Under the pieces are notes generated by a model, which was not told the DNA's origin, ran no database searches, and worked only from the letters and a program-made list of their open reading frames with translations. From CAZQKL01 sp964593895 [NCBI: uncultured bacterium] (GTDB lineage: Bacteria > DYJV01): a stretch of DNA of 19,140 nt. Positions 1 through 6,289 of this stretch are shown one piece after another. Numbering within the stretch: the first letter of the stretch is position 1; every line of letters starts with the position of its first letter. Location: positions 1-19,140 of the forward strand of contig CAZQKL010000037.1 in assembly GCA_964593895.1 (NCBI GenBank), read 5' to 3'. The position numbers and the translations under genes are program-made.

Positions 1-6
1 TTTGAT

Positions 7-651
7 TTAAATTTCTGATAGGAGTGATAAAAGGATTGAAGAATTTTTATTTAGAAAAAATTTAAAATTTTTTTTATAATCATTTAAAATGTTTTCATCG
101 CCTCTATCTGTAACAGTTTTAAATATTAAAAATTGTTTCTTATTAATTGTGCAGACCTGTGAAATTGAAGCTCCTTCCCAATCTGCAATATCACCAGAAA
201 ATTTTTCTCTTAAAACCCTTTTTTTTTCAACTGAGTCAACATTTTGAGTTGCGGTAAGTAAAATCCCTTTTTTTATATTGTATTTTTCTAATAATTCATC
301 TGAAATTTTAAAATTGCATTCAAATTCAGGAAAGAAATTCCTTAAAGTAAGAAAATCATACTCTATTGTTTTTACACAATAAATTAAATCTCCTATTTTC
401 AATTCATCATTTACGCATCCGCAACTTCCAAAATTCACAATCAAATCAAATTTAAAATTATCAATACAAAATTGAGTAAATGAGGCGGACCTGATTTTTC
501 CAAGACCACATTTTGCTGTTATTACCTCTAAATTTTTATACTTTCCGTAATAAAATTTAAATGGATATTCACCCTCTGTTTTTAAAATTTCTAAATTTGA
601 ATTTAATATCTTAAGTTCTTCATTTAAGGCACATAAAACAATAATTTTCAT
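7..651 (-). CDS. Nucleoside phosphorylase/hydrolase family protein (MTAN- or futalosine hydrolase-like)
   Basis: This 214-residue protein has the layout of the PNP/UDP phosphorylase superfamily. It starts with an MKIIVLCALNEEL strand, then CGLGKIRSAS (compare GxGKxxAA in MTA/SAH nucleosidase), VNFGSCGC followed by KIGDLI, and the ribose-binding segment ADWEGASISQVC. The segment TVTDRGDEN matches the (S/T)D motif that carries the catalytic Asp. Known members cleave the N-glycosidic bond of methylthioadenosine, S-adenosylhomocysteine or futalosine in the cytoplasm. The usual MEGAA motif reads WEGAS here, with Trp for Met, so the substrate is uncertain. The ATG overlaps the TAA of the upstream trmI gene by one base (TAATG), with GGGAAG as a possible ribosome-binding site inside that gene, so translation is probably coupled. 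It is the last gene of the minus-strand operon that lies in the window. The family call is firm, the substrate is not. Confidence 0.75.
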   Translation of the reverse strand: MKIIVLCALNEELKILNSNLEILKTEGEYPFKFYYGKYKNLEVITAKCGLGKIRSASFTQFCIDNFKFDLIVNFGSCGCVNDELKIGDLIYCVKTIEYDFLTLRNFFPEFECNFKISDELLEKYNIKKGILLTATQNVDSVEKKRVLREKFSGDIADWEGASISQVCTINKKQFLIFKTVTDRGDENILNDYKKNFKFFLNKNSSILLSLLSEI

Positions 652-1421
652 TAACTTCCCTTTGTAGCAAAAATTAGGTATCCAGTATGAGCAACCATTC
701 TGTCTTCTGGTCTTAATCTCTCATAAACAGTCTTATAATCTCGCAAAAATATCTCTTTTACCGATATATCATAGAAATTTCTGTTTTCTAATTCCTTTAA
801 AATATTTACAACCTGATTTACTGTAGGCACCAATATTCCTAAATTTTTCCCAGATTTTAAAATTTCCTCAACTTTTCCAATAAGTTTCCAAGGCTCTCTT
901 GTATCAAGAAAAGCTGCATCAAATTCTTTTTCTTCAATATCTTCATTTTCCAAATCTTTTAAATTTAATCTCACATAATCAATTAAATCCATTTTTTTTA
1001 AATTTCTTTCTGCTATTTTTAAAAACCTTTCTCTTTTTTCATATGTAAAAACTACACCTTTTTCTTTAACACAATTTGCCATAAACATTGTTAAAGCTCC
1101 ACTTCCAGTTCCACATTCAAATACTTTATCTCCGCTTTTTAAATTTAACTTTATTAATATATAACCAGCATCCTTTGGATAGATAATCTGAGTTTCTCTT
1201 TCTATTCCATAAAGCACAAAATCCACTATTGAAACTGGAGAAACTCTATATTTAAAACCTTTATGAGTTTCAACTATCCCACCCCATTCTACTTCATGAA
1301 TATCTTTTAATAAAATATTGCCCTTATTTGTGGAGATAAAATTTCTATCTTTAAAATTTTCAAGGTAAAAATAGGTTTTTTTATTAGTACCAATCTCTAC
1401 AAGCAAAATATTTTTTTTCAT
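651..1421 (-). CDS. trmI: tRNA (adenine-58-N1)-methyltransferase TrmI
   Basis: This is a 256-residue SAM-dependent class I methyltransferase of the TrmI/Trm61 type, which makes m1A58 in the T-loop of tRNA. A small N-terminal beta domain (about residues 1-80) is followed by YPKDAGYI (81-88) and the SAM-binding loop KVFECGTGSGALT (99-111). FLDTREPW (171-178) corresponds to the LDxPxPW catalytic segment. RPEDRMVAHTGYL (237-249) is a hallmark C-terminal motif of the family. The length is typical. In bacteria this modification is best known from thermophiles and actinobacteria, so it hints at lifestyle without proving it. The gene sits 3 nt after the DUF3108-like gene with an AGGT ribosome-binding site, and overlaps the next gene by one base, so it is inside an operon. 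Confidence 0.9.
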   Translation of the reverse strand: MKKNILLVEIGTNKKTYFYLENFKDRNFISTNKGNILLKDIHEVEWGGIVETHKGFKYRVSPVSIVDFVLYGIERETQIIYPKDAGYILIKLNLKSGDKVFECGTGSGALTMFMANCVKEKGVVFTYEKRERFLKIAERNLKKMDLIDYVRLNLKDLENEDIEEKEFDAAFLDTREPWKLIGKVEEILKSGKNLGILVPTVNQVVNILKELENRNFYDISVKEIFLRDYKTVYERLRPEDRMVAHTGYLIFATKGS

Positions 1422-1424
1422 TAT

Positions 1425-2192
1425 TTACCTCATTATGTATGCTTTAATATCTCCAAAAATTGGAACTCCTGGCAAAATTCCTTCTAATGGTACCATTTTT
1501 GTATCAATTACCCCTTCAATTTCATCTCTTTTTGTCTTTACAATATCTTTAAAAATTTTAGCCTTTAACAAAAATTTATCTTTATATTTTTTAATCAAAA
1601 AAATTCTAATAAATCTATTCTTTTTTCTTTTTTCAGGAAAAACCTTTATCATCACTTCATTGTTTTTTTCAGGAAAACCGTAAACTCCCATTCTAAAATT
1701 ATATATAGCTGTCAGATAATCATCACAAAGTGAATTTAAAAAAATTACATACTCTTTTCTTTTTATTAATTTTCCATTTTTAAATTTTTTAATTACCTTT
1801 TTAATCCAACCATGCTCAAAATCAAAAAAATATTCAGATTCTCTTGTTTTTTTATTAATCTGAGTTTTTTTTATAAACTTTATTGGAATAAATCTTTTTA
1901 ATTTTTCATCATACTTCATAAAAGAAACATATTTATCTTTTCTAAATGCAGTAAAAAGTCCTATTATCCCACATGTTTTTCCATTTAACTCAGCCATATA
2001 TGTATTATTACCAATTTTTTTAAATTTTATTTTAACAACAGCAGCTTTTCTAAAAATAAAAAAACTAAATCTATATTTTAATTTTTCTTTCTGAAAATCT
2101 TTTATGCTCAAAAAATGAATATTAGAGCAATTAAGATTAAAAATTAGTAAAAATATTTGAACCAACTGGAATTTTAGTTGCCTTTGAAACAT
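1425..2192 (-). CDS. Putative lipoprotein, DUF3108-like
   Basis: I do not recognise a function. Read from the ATG at 2192 (an in-frame GTG lies 6 nt upstream), the protein has 255 residues. It begins with a short positively charged stretch (FQRQLKF) and a hydrophobic run ending in LNLNC, which looks like a lipoprotein signal with a non-ideal lipobox (Asn before the Cys). The rest is basic and beta-rich. The segment DDYLTAIYNFRMG and the C-terminal MVPLEGILPGVPIFGDIKAYI resemble the conserved blocks of DUF3108, a periplasmic or envelope family with lipocalin-like beta structure. The start of the gene overlaps the end of the upstream DUF89 gene by about 56 nt, so the N-terminus, and with it the signal peptide, depends on the start chosen. 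Lys/Ile/Phe content is very high. The family call is moderate and the export inference is weaker. Confidence 0.5.
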   Translation of the reverse strand: MFQRQLKFQLVQIFLLIFNLNCSNIHFLSIKDFQKEKLKYRFSFFIFRKAAVVKIKFKKIGNNTYMAELNGKTCGIIGLFTAFRKDKYVSFMKYDEKLKRFIPIKFIKKTQINKKTRESEYFFDFEHGWIKKVIKKFKNGKLIKRKEYVIFLNSLCDDYLTAIYNFRMGVYGFPEKNNEVMIKVFPEKRKKNRFIRIFLIKKYKDKFLLKAKIFKDIVKTKRDEIEGVIDTKMVPLEGILPGVPIFGDIKAYIMR

Positions 2193-2994
2193 GCTCACAC
2201 TTTATTTTTAACCCAAAAAATATATTTTCTTTTTTTAAATTCCATAATGTTTCAAAATTACCTTGACCTTTTGAAATTATTAAATCTGAACTTTTAAAAA
2301 CATTTTTAAAATCATCTGAAACTTTGTTTAATGGGACACCAGGACCAGAAAATCCTGTGGAAATAATTTCTGAAAATTCATTAAATTTTAATTTATAAAG
2401 TTCTTCATATGTTATATCATTTATTACAGGTTTTTCTCTACCTGCAACAATAATTCTAATATCAGGGAAATTTTTTTTAATAATTGAAATTAAAAGTCTA
2501 TCAAAAATAATTTCTCCTGAATTGTCAACAATATATAAAAGTTGTTTTGTTTTTTTCAAAAATTCATAAAACTTTTCAAATTCAAAGATTAAAAAATTTA
2601 TATTTTTTATCTCTGAAAATGAAAAATTTTTATCTCCAATGCCAAAATCAATAACATTTCCACAAATTGCATATTTTAATGCTTCCTTTAAAGAAAGCTC
2701 CTCTGAAAAAATTTCTTTTGCAATATTGAGTGCTAATTCATTTGTTTTATCTTTAATTTCTTTAAAAGGGTCATCATTTTTTAAAAGAAAATTCAAATAT
2801 GAATAAATTTGTTGAGCAATTTCAGGAGGAGTTACACTAAATTCAAGTTTAGAAAGAAATTCAATACTTTTTTTAAAAATTTCAATTTTTTTCTTTTCAT
2901 CTATTTCTTTTCCAGCAATTTTAATAACTTTATCAATTTGATTAATAAAACATTTGCAACACTCATATCCAGCGGTTATACCCATACCTTCCAT
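2137..2994 (-). CDS. DUF89 / ARMT1-like damage-control phosphatase family protein
   Basis: This 285-residue protein has the marks of the DUF89 family: an N-terminal cysteine cluster (ECCKCF, residues 11-16), CGNVIDFG (111-118), LYIVDNSGEIIFDRLL (153-168) with the metal-binding Asp-Asn pair, a second Asn-Asp at 192-193, and SKGQGNFETLW (241-251). A C-terminal block of Lys and Cys residues (KIKCEHVSKATKIPVG) follows. Characterised DUF89 proteins are metal-dependent phosphatases acting on phosphometabolites, often removing damaged or excess intermediates. The substrate cannot be read from the sequence. It is the first gene of a four-gene minus-strand operon and is transcribed away from the oxidoreductase gene. 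An in-frame ATG lies three codons into the ORF, but the outer start is kept because neither has a well-placed ribosome-binding site. Confidence 0.8.
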   Translation of the reverse strand: MEGMGITAGYECCKCFINQIDKVIKIAGKEIDEKKKIEIFKKSIEFLSKLEFSVTPPEIAQQIYSYLNFLLKNDDPFKEIKDKTNELALNIAKEIFSEELSLKEALKYAICGNVIDFGIGDKNFSFSEIKNINFLIFEFEKFYEFLKKTKQLLYIVDNSGEIIFDRLLISIIKKNFPDIRIIVAGREKPVINDITYEELYKLKFNEFSEIISTGFSGPGVPLNKVSDDFKNVFKSSDLIISKGQGNFETLWNLKKENIFFGLKIKCEHVSKATKIPVGSNIFTNF

Positions 2995-3040
2995 TTTTTA
3001 ATATTTTTCCCTAAAAATTGCAACTTTTTATTTATTTTTC

Positions 3041-3069
3041 TTGACAAACACCATTTTACAAAATAATAT
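3041..3069 (+). promoter_or_regulatory. Sigma-70-type promoter of the aldehyde oxidoreductase operon
   Basis: A perfect -35 box TTGACA (3041-3046) and a -10 box TAATAT (3064-3069) are separated by exactly 17 bp. Transcription would start near 3076, giving a leader of about 20 nt that holds little more than the ribosome-binding site. It lies in the 89-101 bp gap between the divergent DUF89 gene and the oxidoreductase gene. I found no equally good promoter on the minus strand for the DUF89 operon. Confidence 0.75.
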
Positions 3070-3095
3070 TTTAAAAACTAAAAATGGAGGGGGAG

Positions 3096-4901
3096 ATGAG
3101 TGTATATGCAAAAAAACTGTTAAGAATTAATTTATCTAAAAATTCATTTTCAATTGAAGATATTCCTGAAGAAAAAATAAAAAAATTTCTTGGTGGCAGA
3201 GGGCTTGGGACAAAATATCTTTTTGACGAAATTTCACCAGATGTTGACCCATTAAGTCCAGAAAATAAGCTTATTTTTGTTACAGGGCCATTAACTGGAA
3301 CAATGGCACCAACTGGTGGAAGATACATGGTTGTTACCAAAGGTCCTCTAACAGGAACAGTGGCATGCAGTAATTCTGGCGGATTCTGGGGTGCTGAATT
3401 GAAAAAAGCAGGATTTGACATGCTAATTATTGAGGGAAAAGCTGAAAATCCAGTCTATATTGCAATTAAGAATAATGAAGTAAAAATTGAAGATGCAAAA
3501 TCTCTTTGGGGCTTAAATACTCATGAAACAACGGATAAATTAATTGAAAAATTTGGAGAAAAGGATGCAAAAGTTGCCTGCATTGGACCTGCTGGAGAAA
3601 ATAAAGTTCTTTTTGCATGCATTGTAAATGACAAACATAGGGCAGCAGGAAGAACAGGAGTTGGAGCGGTAATGGGAAGTAAAAATTTAAAGGCAATAAT
3701 TGTAAAAGGAACAAATAAAGTTGAACCAGAGGATACTGAAAAATTTAAATCAATCATAAAAGAAAAGGTTAAAATTCTTAAAGAGAATGATGTTACAGGA
3801 GAAGCATTACCTAAATTAGGGACAAAAGTTCTTGATAGCATAATAAATGAAAATGGACTTTATCCAACAAGAAATTTTCAAACTGGTGTTTTTGAAGGCA
3901 CAAATGAAATTAATGGCGAAGCTCTTGTTGAGAAAAAATATTTAATTAAAAATAAAGCATGTTTTTCATGTCCAATTGCTTGTGGAAGGGTTGTTAGACT
4001 TCCTTCTGGAAGAGAAGGTGAAGGTCCAGAATATGAAACAGGATGGGCTTTTGGTGCATGTTGTGGAGTTAAAGATTTAATAGCAATCACAGAAGCAAAC
4101 TTTTTATGTAATGAACTTGGACTTGATACAATCTCCACAGGTGTTACTATTGCTTGCGCAATGGAACTTTATGAAAAAGGATACATTCCAAAAGAAGACC
4201 TAAAAAATGGACCTCAATTAACTTTTGGAAGCTCTGAAGCTATTGTTTACTATACTAAAGCTATTGGTTACAGAGAAGGATTTGGAGATAAACTTGCTCT
4301 TGGTGCATATAGACTTGCGGTTATGTATAATCATCCAGAATGTGCAATGACTGTAAAAAAGCAGGAACTTCCAGCGTATGACCCAAGGGGAGCACAGGGA
4401 CATGCACTTCAATATGCAACTTCAAATAGAGGTGGATGCCATGTAAGAGGATATTTAATTGCACCAGAAATTTTAGGAGTACCTGAAAAATTAGACCCTC
4501 AAGCAGTTGAAGGAAAAGCAAATTGGGTTAAATTATTTCAAGATTTAACCGCGGTTATTGATTCTTCTGGATTATGTTTGTTTACATCTTTCGCATTAGG
4601 AGCAGATGATTATAAAGATATTATAAACTCTGCTACAGGACTAAATTTATCCACTGAAGAAATGTTAAAAATAGGAGAAAGAATTTATAACCTTGAAAGA
4701 TTATTCAATTTAAAAGCTGGAATATCCCCAGATGAAGATACACTTCCTGATAGATTTATAGAAGAAGAGATGCCAGTAGGACCTAATAAAGGTGCTGTGG
4801 TAAAATTAGGTGAATTATTACCTGAATACTATAAAGTTAGGGGATGGACTGAAAATGGAGAAATTCCTGAGGAAAAATTAAAAGAGCTTGAATTAATCTA
4901 A
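3096..4901 (+). CDS. aor: Tungsten/molybdenum aldehyde:ferredoxin oxidoreductase (AOR family)
   Basis: AOR-family enzymes oxidise aldehydes to carboxylic acids with ferredoxin, or run in reverse, using a bis-pterin tungsten or molybdenum cofactor and one [4Fe-4S] cluster in the cytoplasm. The start at 3096 is chosen over the in-frame ATG at 3084 because GGAGGGGGAG (3086-3095), an excellent Shine-Dalgarno, sits between them. This gives 601 residues. Cluster ligands are CFSCPIAC (Cys289, 292, 296) plus Cys494 in SSGLCLF, almost the same numbering as in Pyrococcus furiosus AOR (288, 291, 295, 494), which supports the start. Other hallmarks are KFLGGRGLG, TGPLTGT, GRYMVVTKGPLTG, AAGRTGVGAVMGSKNLKAI, GPEYETGW and NRGGCHVRG. 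Length is normal and nothing is missing. It is co-transcribed with a MoaD-like gene. The substrate is unknown; the CoA-ligase operon downstream suggests an organic acid/aldehyde pair. Confidence 0.93.
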   Translation: MSVYAKKLLRINLSKNSFSIEDIPEEKIKKFLGGRGLGTKYLFDEISPDVDPLSPENKLIFVTGPLTGTMAPTGGRYMVVTKGPLTGTVACSNSGGFWGAELKKAGFDMLIIEGKAENPVYIAIKNNEVKIEDAKSLWGLNTHETTDKLIEKFGEKDAKVACIGPAGENKVLFACIVNDKHRAAGRTGVGAVMGSKNLKAIIVKGTNKVEPEDTEKFKSIIKEKVKILKENDVTGEALPKLGTKVLDSIINENGLYPTRNFQTGVFEGTNEINGEALVEKKYLIKNKACFSCPIACGRVVRLPSGREGEGPEYETGWAFGACCGVKDLIAITEANFLCNELGLDTISTGVTIACAMELYEKGYIPKEDLKNGPQLTFGSSEAIVYYTKAIGYREGFGDKLALGAYRLAVMYNHPECAMTVKKQELPAYDPRGAQGHALQYATSNRGGCHVRGYLIAPEILGVPEKLDPQAVEGKANWVKLFQDLTAVIDSSGLCLFTSFALGADDYKDIINSATGLNLSTEEMLKIGERIYNLERLFNLKAGISPDEDTLPDRFIEEEMPVGPNKGAVVKLGELLPEYYKVRGWTENGEIPEEKLKELELI

Positions 4902-5188
4902 TGGAAGTAAAAGTAAAATTCTTTACACTTTTTAGACTTGAGTTTGGCTTATCTGAATTAAAAATTGAAGTTGACAAAGACTTTATAACAGTAAAAGAAC
5001 TTTTAAGCTTAATAGATAAAAAAACAAAAAAGAACATATCAGAAAAACTTTTAAATAATGAAGAAAAAATAAAAAATTCCGCTATAATTTTAGTGAATGG
5101 AAAAAATATCTTTCATTTAAATGGATTGAATACAAAAATTTTCAACAATGATGAGGTCTCCCTCTTCCCTCCAGGAGGAGGGGGATAA
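4901..5188 (+). CDS. MoaD/ThiS-family ubiquitin-like sulfur carrier protein
   Basis: This is a 95-residue beta-grasp protein that begins MEVKVKFFTLFRLEFG and ends NDEVSLFPPGGGG. The DxVxxFPPxxGG tail is the mark of MoaD, whose C-terminal Gly-Gly is activated by an E1-like enzyme and carries sulfur as a thiocarboxylate for the dithiolene of molybdopterin. Here the two variable positions before the Gly-Gly are also Gly, so the tail has normal length. The start ATG overlaps the stop of the AOR gene by one base (TAATG), indicating translational coupling and a dedicated role in the cofactor of that oxidoreductase. ThiS-type function in thiamine synthesis is less likely given this neighbour. No MoaE or E1 partner is in the window, so these must be elsewhere. 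Confidence 0.85.
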   Translation: MEVKVKFFTLFRLEFGLSELKIEVDKDFITVKELLSLIDKKTKKNISEKLLNNEEKIKNSAIILVNGKNIFHLNGLNTKIFNNDEVSLFPPGGGG

Positions 5189-5194
5189 TTTTTT
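5167..5194 (+). terminator. Putative intrinsic terminator overlapping the 3' end of the moaD-like gene
   Basis: CCCTCC (5167-5172), loop AGGA and GGAGGG (5177-5182) form a perfect 6-bp GC stem that two T-G pairs can lengthen to 8 bp. The stop codon and a run of six T (5189-5194) follow a few bases later. The stem is made from the codons for Phe-Pro-Pro-Gly-Gly-Gly-Gly, so the protein's functional tail and the terminator share the same bases. The gap between stem and T-run is slightly long (GGATAA), so termination may be partial. Confidence 0.5.
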
Positions 5195-5349
5195 GAGAAA
5201 ATTTTATCAATAACATTTTTACGTTTCGCTTAAACTTTAAAACATTGTTTTGAATTTATTTTAAAAAAGTTATGTAAAATCAATTCCTTATGAATAAAAT
5301 AAATAAATCTAATTTTAATAACACTATTTGTTTATTTTTTCAAAAAAAC

Positions 5350-5378
5350 TTGACAAAGAATAATACTTTTTTTATAAC
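5350..5378 (+). promoter_or_regulatory. Sigma-70-type promoter of the liv operon
   Basis: TTGACA (5350-5355) and TATAAC (5373-5378) are separated by 17 bp, with an AT-rich spacer and an A-run just upstream that could act as an UP-like element. Transcription would start near 5385, leaving a leader of about 90 nt before the livG ATG. No other promoter of this quality is seen before the end of the cluster at 14509. Confidence 0.7.
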
Positions 5379-5383
5379 ACAGC

Positions 5384-5405
5384 TTACGTAAACTTGTTAA
5401 TGTAA
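5384..5405. promoter_or_regulatory. Candidate operator dyad at the liv promoter start site
   Basis: Half-sites TTACGTAAA (5384-5392) and TTAATGTAA (5397-5405) form an inverted repeat with a 4-bp spacer, matching at 7 of 9 positions. A further TTATGTAAA lies at 5270-5278. The dyad sits directly downstream of the -10 box over the predicted transcription start, where a bound repressor (for example of the TetR or FadR type) would block initiation. No regulator gene is in the window, so this is inference. Confidence 0.35.
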
Positions 5406-5476
5406 ATTATTTGAAAATAAAAAATTTTTTGAATATTTTTTCTAATTCAAAAACAATGTTATAAAAGGTTAGAAAA

Positions 5477-6268
5477 ATGGAGAAGAAAGAGATTTTACGA
5501 GTAGAAAATGTTTCATTAGCGTTTGGCGGGGTTATGGCTCTAACAGATGTGAGCTTTGAAGTTTATGAAGGCGAAATTTTTTCAATAATTGGGCCAAACG
5601 GTGCTGGGAAATCAAGTATGTTCAATGTTATTTCAGGTTTTTATAAACCTTTAAAAGGAAGAGTAATTTTTAAAGGAAAAGATATAACAAAACTTCCTCC
5701 ACATAAAATCGCAAAACTTGGGATTGCAAGAACTTTCCAAAATATTGAATTATTTAAAGGAATGACAGTTCTTGAAAATTTGCTTCTTGGAAGGCACATT
5801 CATATAAAAAATAATTTTTTCGCTGATATAATATGGTTTGGAAAGGGAAGAAAAACAGAAGTTGAGCATAGAAAATTTGTTGAAGAAATAATAGATTTTC
5901 TTGAAATTGAGCAATACAGAAAAAAAATTGTCGGAATGCTACCTTATGGAATTCAGAAAAGAGTTGAACTTGGTAGAGCTCTTGCAACAGAAGGAGATTT
6001 AATTCTTCTTGATGAACCAATGGCTGGAATGAACCTTGAAGAAACTGAAGACCTTGCAAGATTTATTATTGATATAAACCATGTTTGGAAAAAAACAATA
6101 ATTCTTATTGAACATGATATGGGTGTTGTTATGGACCTTTCAGATAGAGTTATTGCTCTTAATTTTGGTGAGAAAATTGCAGAAGGCAAACCTGAAGAAG
6201 TTCAAAAAAATCCAGAAGTTATTAATGCTTACCTTGGAGGAGAAGAAGAGCTATTTCTTGGAAGATAA
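5477..6268 (+). CDS. livG: LivG-type ATP-binding protein of a branched-chain amino acid-type (HAAT) ABC importer
   Basis: This 263-residue ABC ATPase has Walker A GPNGAGKS (39-46), the Q-loop in ARTFQNIELF, the LivG-typical insertion after NLLLGRH, the signature LPYGIQKRVELGRAL (155-169), Walker B LILLDEP (175-181) and the switch histidine His213 in IEHDMGVVMDL. The signature loop reads LPYGIQ rather than LSGGQ, as is common in LivG. It would pair with LivF on the inner face of the membrane to drive uptake through LivH and LivM. It is the first gene of the operon, behind the promoter at 5350. A glutamate-rich C-terminal tail (GGEEELFLGR) extends slightly beyond the usual end. Confidence 0.93.
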   Translation: MEKKEILRVENVSLAFGGVMALTDVSFEVYEGEIFSIIGPNGAGKSSMFNVISGFYKPLKGRVIFKGKDITKLPPHKIAKLGIARTFQNIELFKGMTVLENLLLGRHIHIKNNFFADIIWFGKGRKTEVEHRKFVEEIIDFLEIEQYRKKIVGMLPYGIQKRVELGRALATEGDLILLDEPMAGMNLEETEDLARFIIDINHVWKKTIILIEHDMGVVMDLSDRVIALNFGEKIAEGKPEEVQKNPEVINAYLGGEEELFLGR

Positions 6269-6289
6269 TAATTTTTTGGAGGAAATTTA

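Larger units (their letters stand above)
5241..5460. repeat. Widely spaced inverted repeat (5241-5256 and 5444-5460)
   Basis: AACATTGTTTTGAATT at 5241-5256 is matched in inverted orientation by AATTCAAAAACAATGTT at 5444-5460; the arms are identical apart from one extra A. Each copy holds a small palindrome of its own (AAC-N3-GTT; the left one extends to AAAAC-ATT-GTTTT). The copies are about 190 bp apart and bracket the livG promoter, the right one lying just before the livG ribosome-binding site. Paired operator sites for a looping repressor are one reading; chance in AT-rich DNA is the alternative. Confidence 0.4.
5195..5476 (+). other. Regulatory intergenic region between the moaD-like gene and livG
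   Basis: This is the longest stretch without a gene in the window (288 bp from the stop at 5188). It is very AT-rich and holds a strong promoter, a dyad at the predicted start of transcription, and two inverted copies of a palindrome-cored element, listed separately. The predicted leader of the livG mRNA is about 90 nt, long enough for regulation. I see no convincing small ORF with a ribosome-binding site and no recognisable riboswitch. Confidence 0.6.

Noticed and set aside
1435-1683. Plus-strand 82-codon hydrophobic ORF within the DUF3108-like gene
   Set aside because: It is the antisense of a Lys/Ile-rich coding frame, which naturally yields Phe/Leu-rich translations. It lacks a ribosome-binding site.
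3084-3095. Upstream ATG as the start of the AOR gene
   Set aside because: The bases between this ATG and the next in-frame ATG are the Shine-Dalgarno itself, and the inner start gives cysteine positions nearly identical to the reference enzyme.
3071-3841. Minus-strand open frames opposite the AOR gene
   Set aside because: They are antisense shadows of a strongly conserved coding frame, show no family resemblance and have no start signals.
5290-5391. Small plus-strand ORF of 33 codons in the moaD-livG gap
   Set aside because: It has no ribosome-binding site, its composition is just that of AT-rich spacer, and the liv promoter lies inside it.
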